From Deltaproteobacteria bacterium (GTDB taxonomy: Bacteria > Desulfobacterota > Desulfobaccia > Desulfobaccales > 0-14-0-80-60-11), in contig JAFDHU010000098.1 in NCBI GenBank assembly GCA_019308625.1, positions 1 to 5,876 of the forward strand: DNA of 5,876 nucleotides. Direction: 5' to 3'. Positions 5,358-5,876 of this stretch are shown piece by piece. The first letter of the stretch is position 1; each line of letters starts with the position of its first letter. Under the pieces are notes generated by a model. The model was given only the letters and a program-made list of their open reading frames with translations, ran no database searches and was not told the origin of the DNA. A program made the position numbers and the translations under genes.

Positions 5358-5876
5358 ATGATTATCAATCAGGAGAATCTGGCCAACATCTACACGGCGC
5401 TGAGTGCGGTGTTCAACGCCGCGTTCCAGGCGGCGCCGGACCCGTGGTACAAGCGGGTGGCGATGGTGGTGCCGTCCACCGGCCGGTCCATTGACTACAA
5501 GTTCATCCTGGACTTTCCGGGGATGCGGGAGTGGATCGGCGACCGGGTGATCAAGAGCCTGGAGGGCAAGTCCTGGGAGGTGGTGAACAAGGACTGGGAA
5601 GCGACCATTGAGGTGTTCCGCAACGACATTGAGGATGACCAGCTGGGGCTGTACACCCCCATCGTGGCGGCGATGGCCGAAGAGGCGGCGCACCATCCCA
5701 ACCAGCTCATCGCCGACCTGATAAAGAACGGCGGTGCGGCTCAGTGCTACGACGGGCAGTACTTTTTTGACACCGACCATCCGGTGGGGGACGGCACGGC
5801 CTCCAACCTGGACGCGGGGGCGGGCACGCCCTGGTACCTGCTGGACGTGCGGCGGGCCATCAAGCCGTTCATCTTC
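5358..5876 (+). CDS. Mu gpT-like major capsid protein, N-terminal part (3' end outside window)
   Basis: This is the major head subunit, expected to adopt the HK97-type fold and build the icosahedral shell on the scaffold encoded upstream. The 173 visible residues stay open to the right edge. Seen: the gpT-type start MIINQENLANIYTALSAVFN, then DFPGMREWIGDR (about residues 53-64), the block NKDWEATIEVFRNDIEDDQLGLY (about 75-97), a helical AAMAEEAAHHPNQLIADLI stretch, and YDGQYFFDTDHPVGDG (about 131-146). The 'W-I-G-D-R', 'R-N-D-I-E-D-D' and 'F-F-D-T-D-H-P' elements are strong markers of this family. Many gpT proteins are around 300 residues, so somewhat more than half is probably present. No frameshift is visible. 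Confidence 0.94.
   Translation, partial: MIINQENLANIYTALSAVFNAAFQAAPDPWYKRVAMVVPSTGRSIDYKFILDFPGMREWIGDRVIKSLEGKSWEVVNKDWEATIEVFRNDIEDDQLGLYTPIVAAMAEEAAHHPNQLIADLIKNGGAAQCYDGQYFFDTDHPVGDGTASNLDAGAGTPWYLLDVRRAIKPFIF

Noticed and set aside
3549..5780. A 743-codon open frame on the - strand opposite the protease, decoration and capsid genes
   Set aside because: It runs antisense to three well-supported genes. Its translation is rich in Pro, His, Leu, Arg and Gly without recognisable motifs. Very GC-rich genes with little third-position A/T leave antisense frames open by chance.

Overview
The window is a compact, single-strand head-morphogenesis segment of a Mu-like (transposable-type) bacteriophage or prophage. 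Every recognisable gene reads on the + strand. Genes either overlap by a few bases or are separated by no more than 12 bases, as expected of one late-operon transcript. Base composition is very GC-rich, with strong G/C preference at third codon positions and heavy use of CGG, GGG, CTG and GCC. Several starts have purine-rich AGGAGG-type ribosome binding sites. This fits a high-GC Clostridia/Firmicutes-type host, but host assignment from composition alone is weak and other high-GC bacteria are possible. Neither phage end, the transposase region nor any host gene is visible, so prophage versus free phage cannot be decided here.

Layout, left to right: (1) the C-terminal nuclease part of the large terminase subunit, cut by the left edge (ends 881); (2) a Mu gp29-like portal protein of the DUF935 family (881-2458); (3) an unrecognised cysteine-rich 105-residue protein (2445-2762); (4) a short Mu gp30/protein F-like minor head protein (2752-3432); (5) an unrecognised basic 63-residue protein (3442-3633); (6) a Mu I-like capsid maturation protease fused to a scaffold domain (3630-4934), with an embedded DUF6582-like domain and a likely in-frame internal start that would make scaffold alone (4410-4934); (7) a small capsid decoration-like protein (4947-5345); (8) the N-terminal 173 residues of a Mu gpT-like major capsid protein, cut by the right edge (5358 onward).

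Together these genes encode the DNA-packaging motor nuclease, the portal vertex on which the head nucleates, a minor head protein, the scaffold and protease that shape and then mature the procapsid, the major capsid subunit, and a probable surface or cement protein. The order matches phage Mu (TerL, portal, F, I/Z, small head protein, T). The differences are an extra ORF between portal and F, and a tiny ORF where Mu carries gene G. No RNA genes, CRISPR, insertion sequences, promoters, terminators or defence cargo could be supported, and there is no gene-free stretch longer than 12 bases. The most interesting signal is the internal scaffold start. I do not see an undescribed system here, only two small unrecognised genes in an otherwise classical head module.
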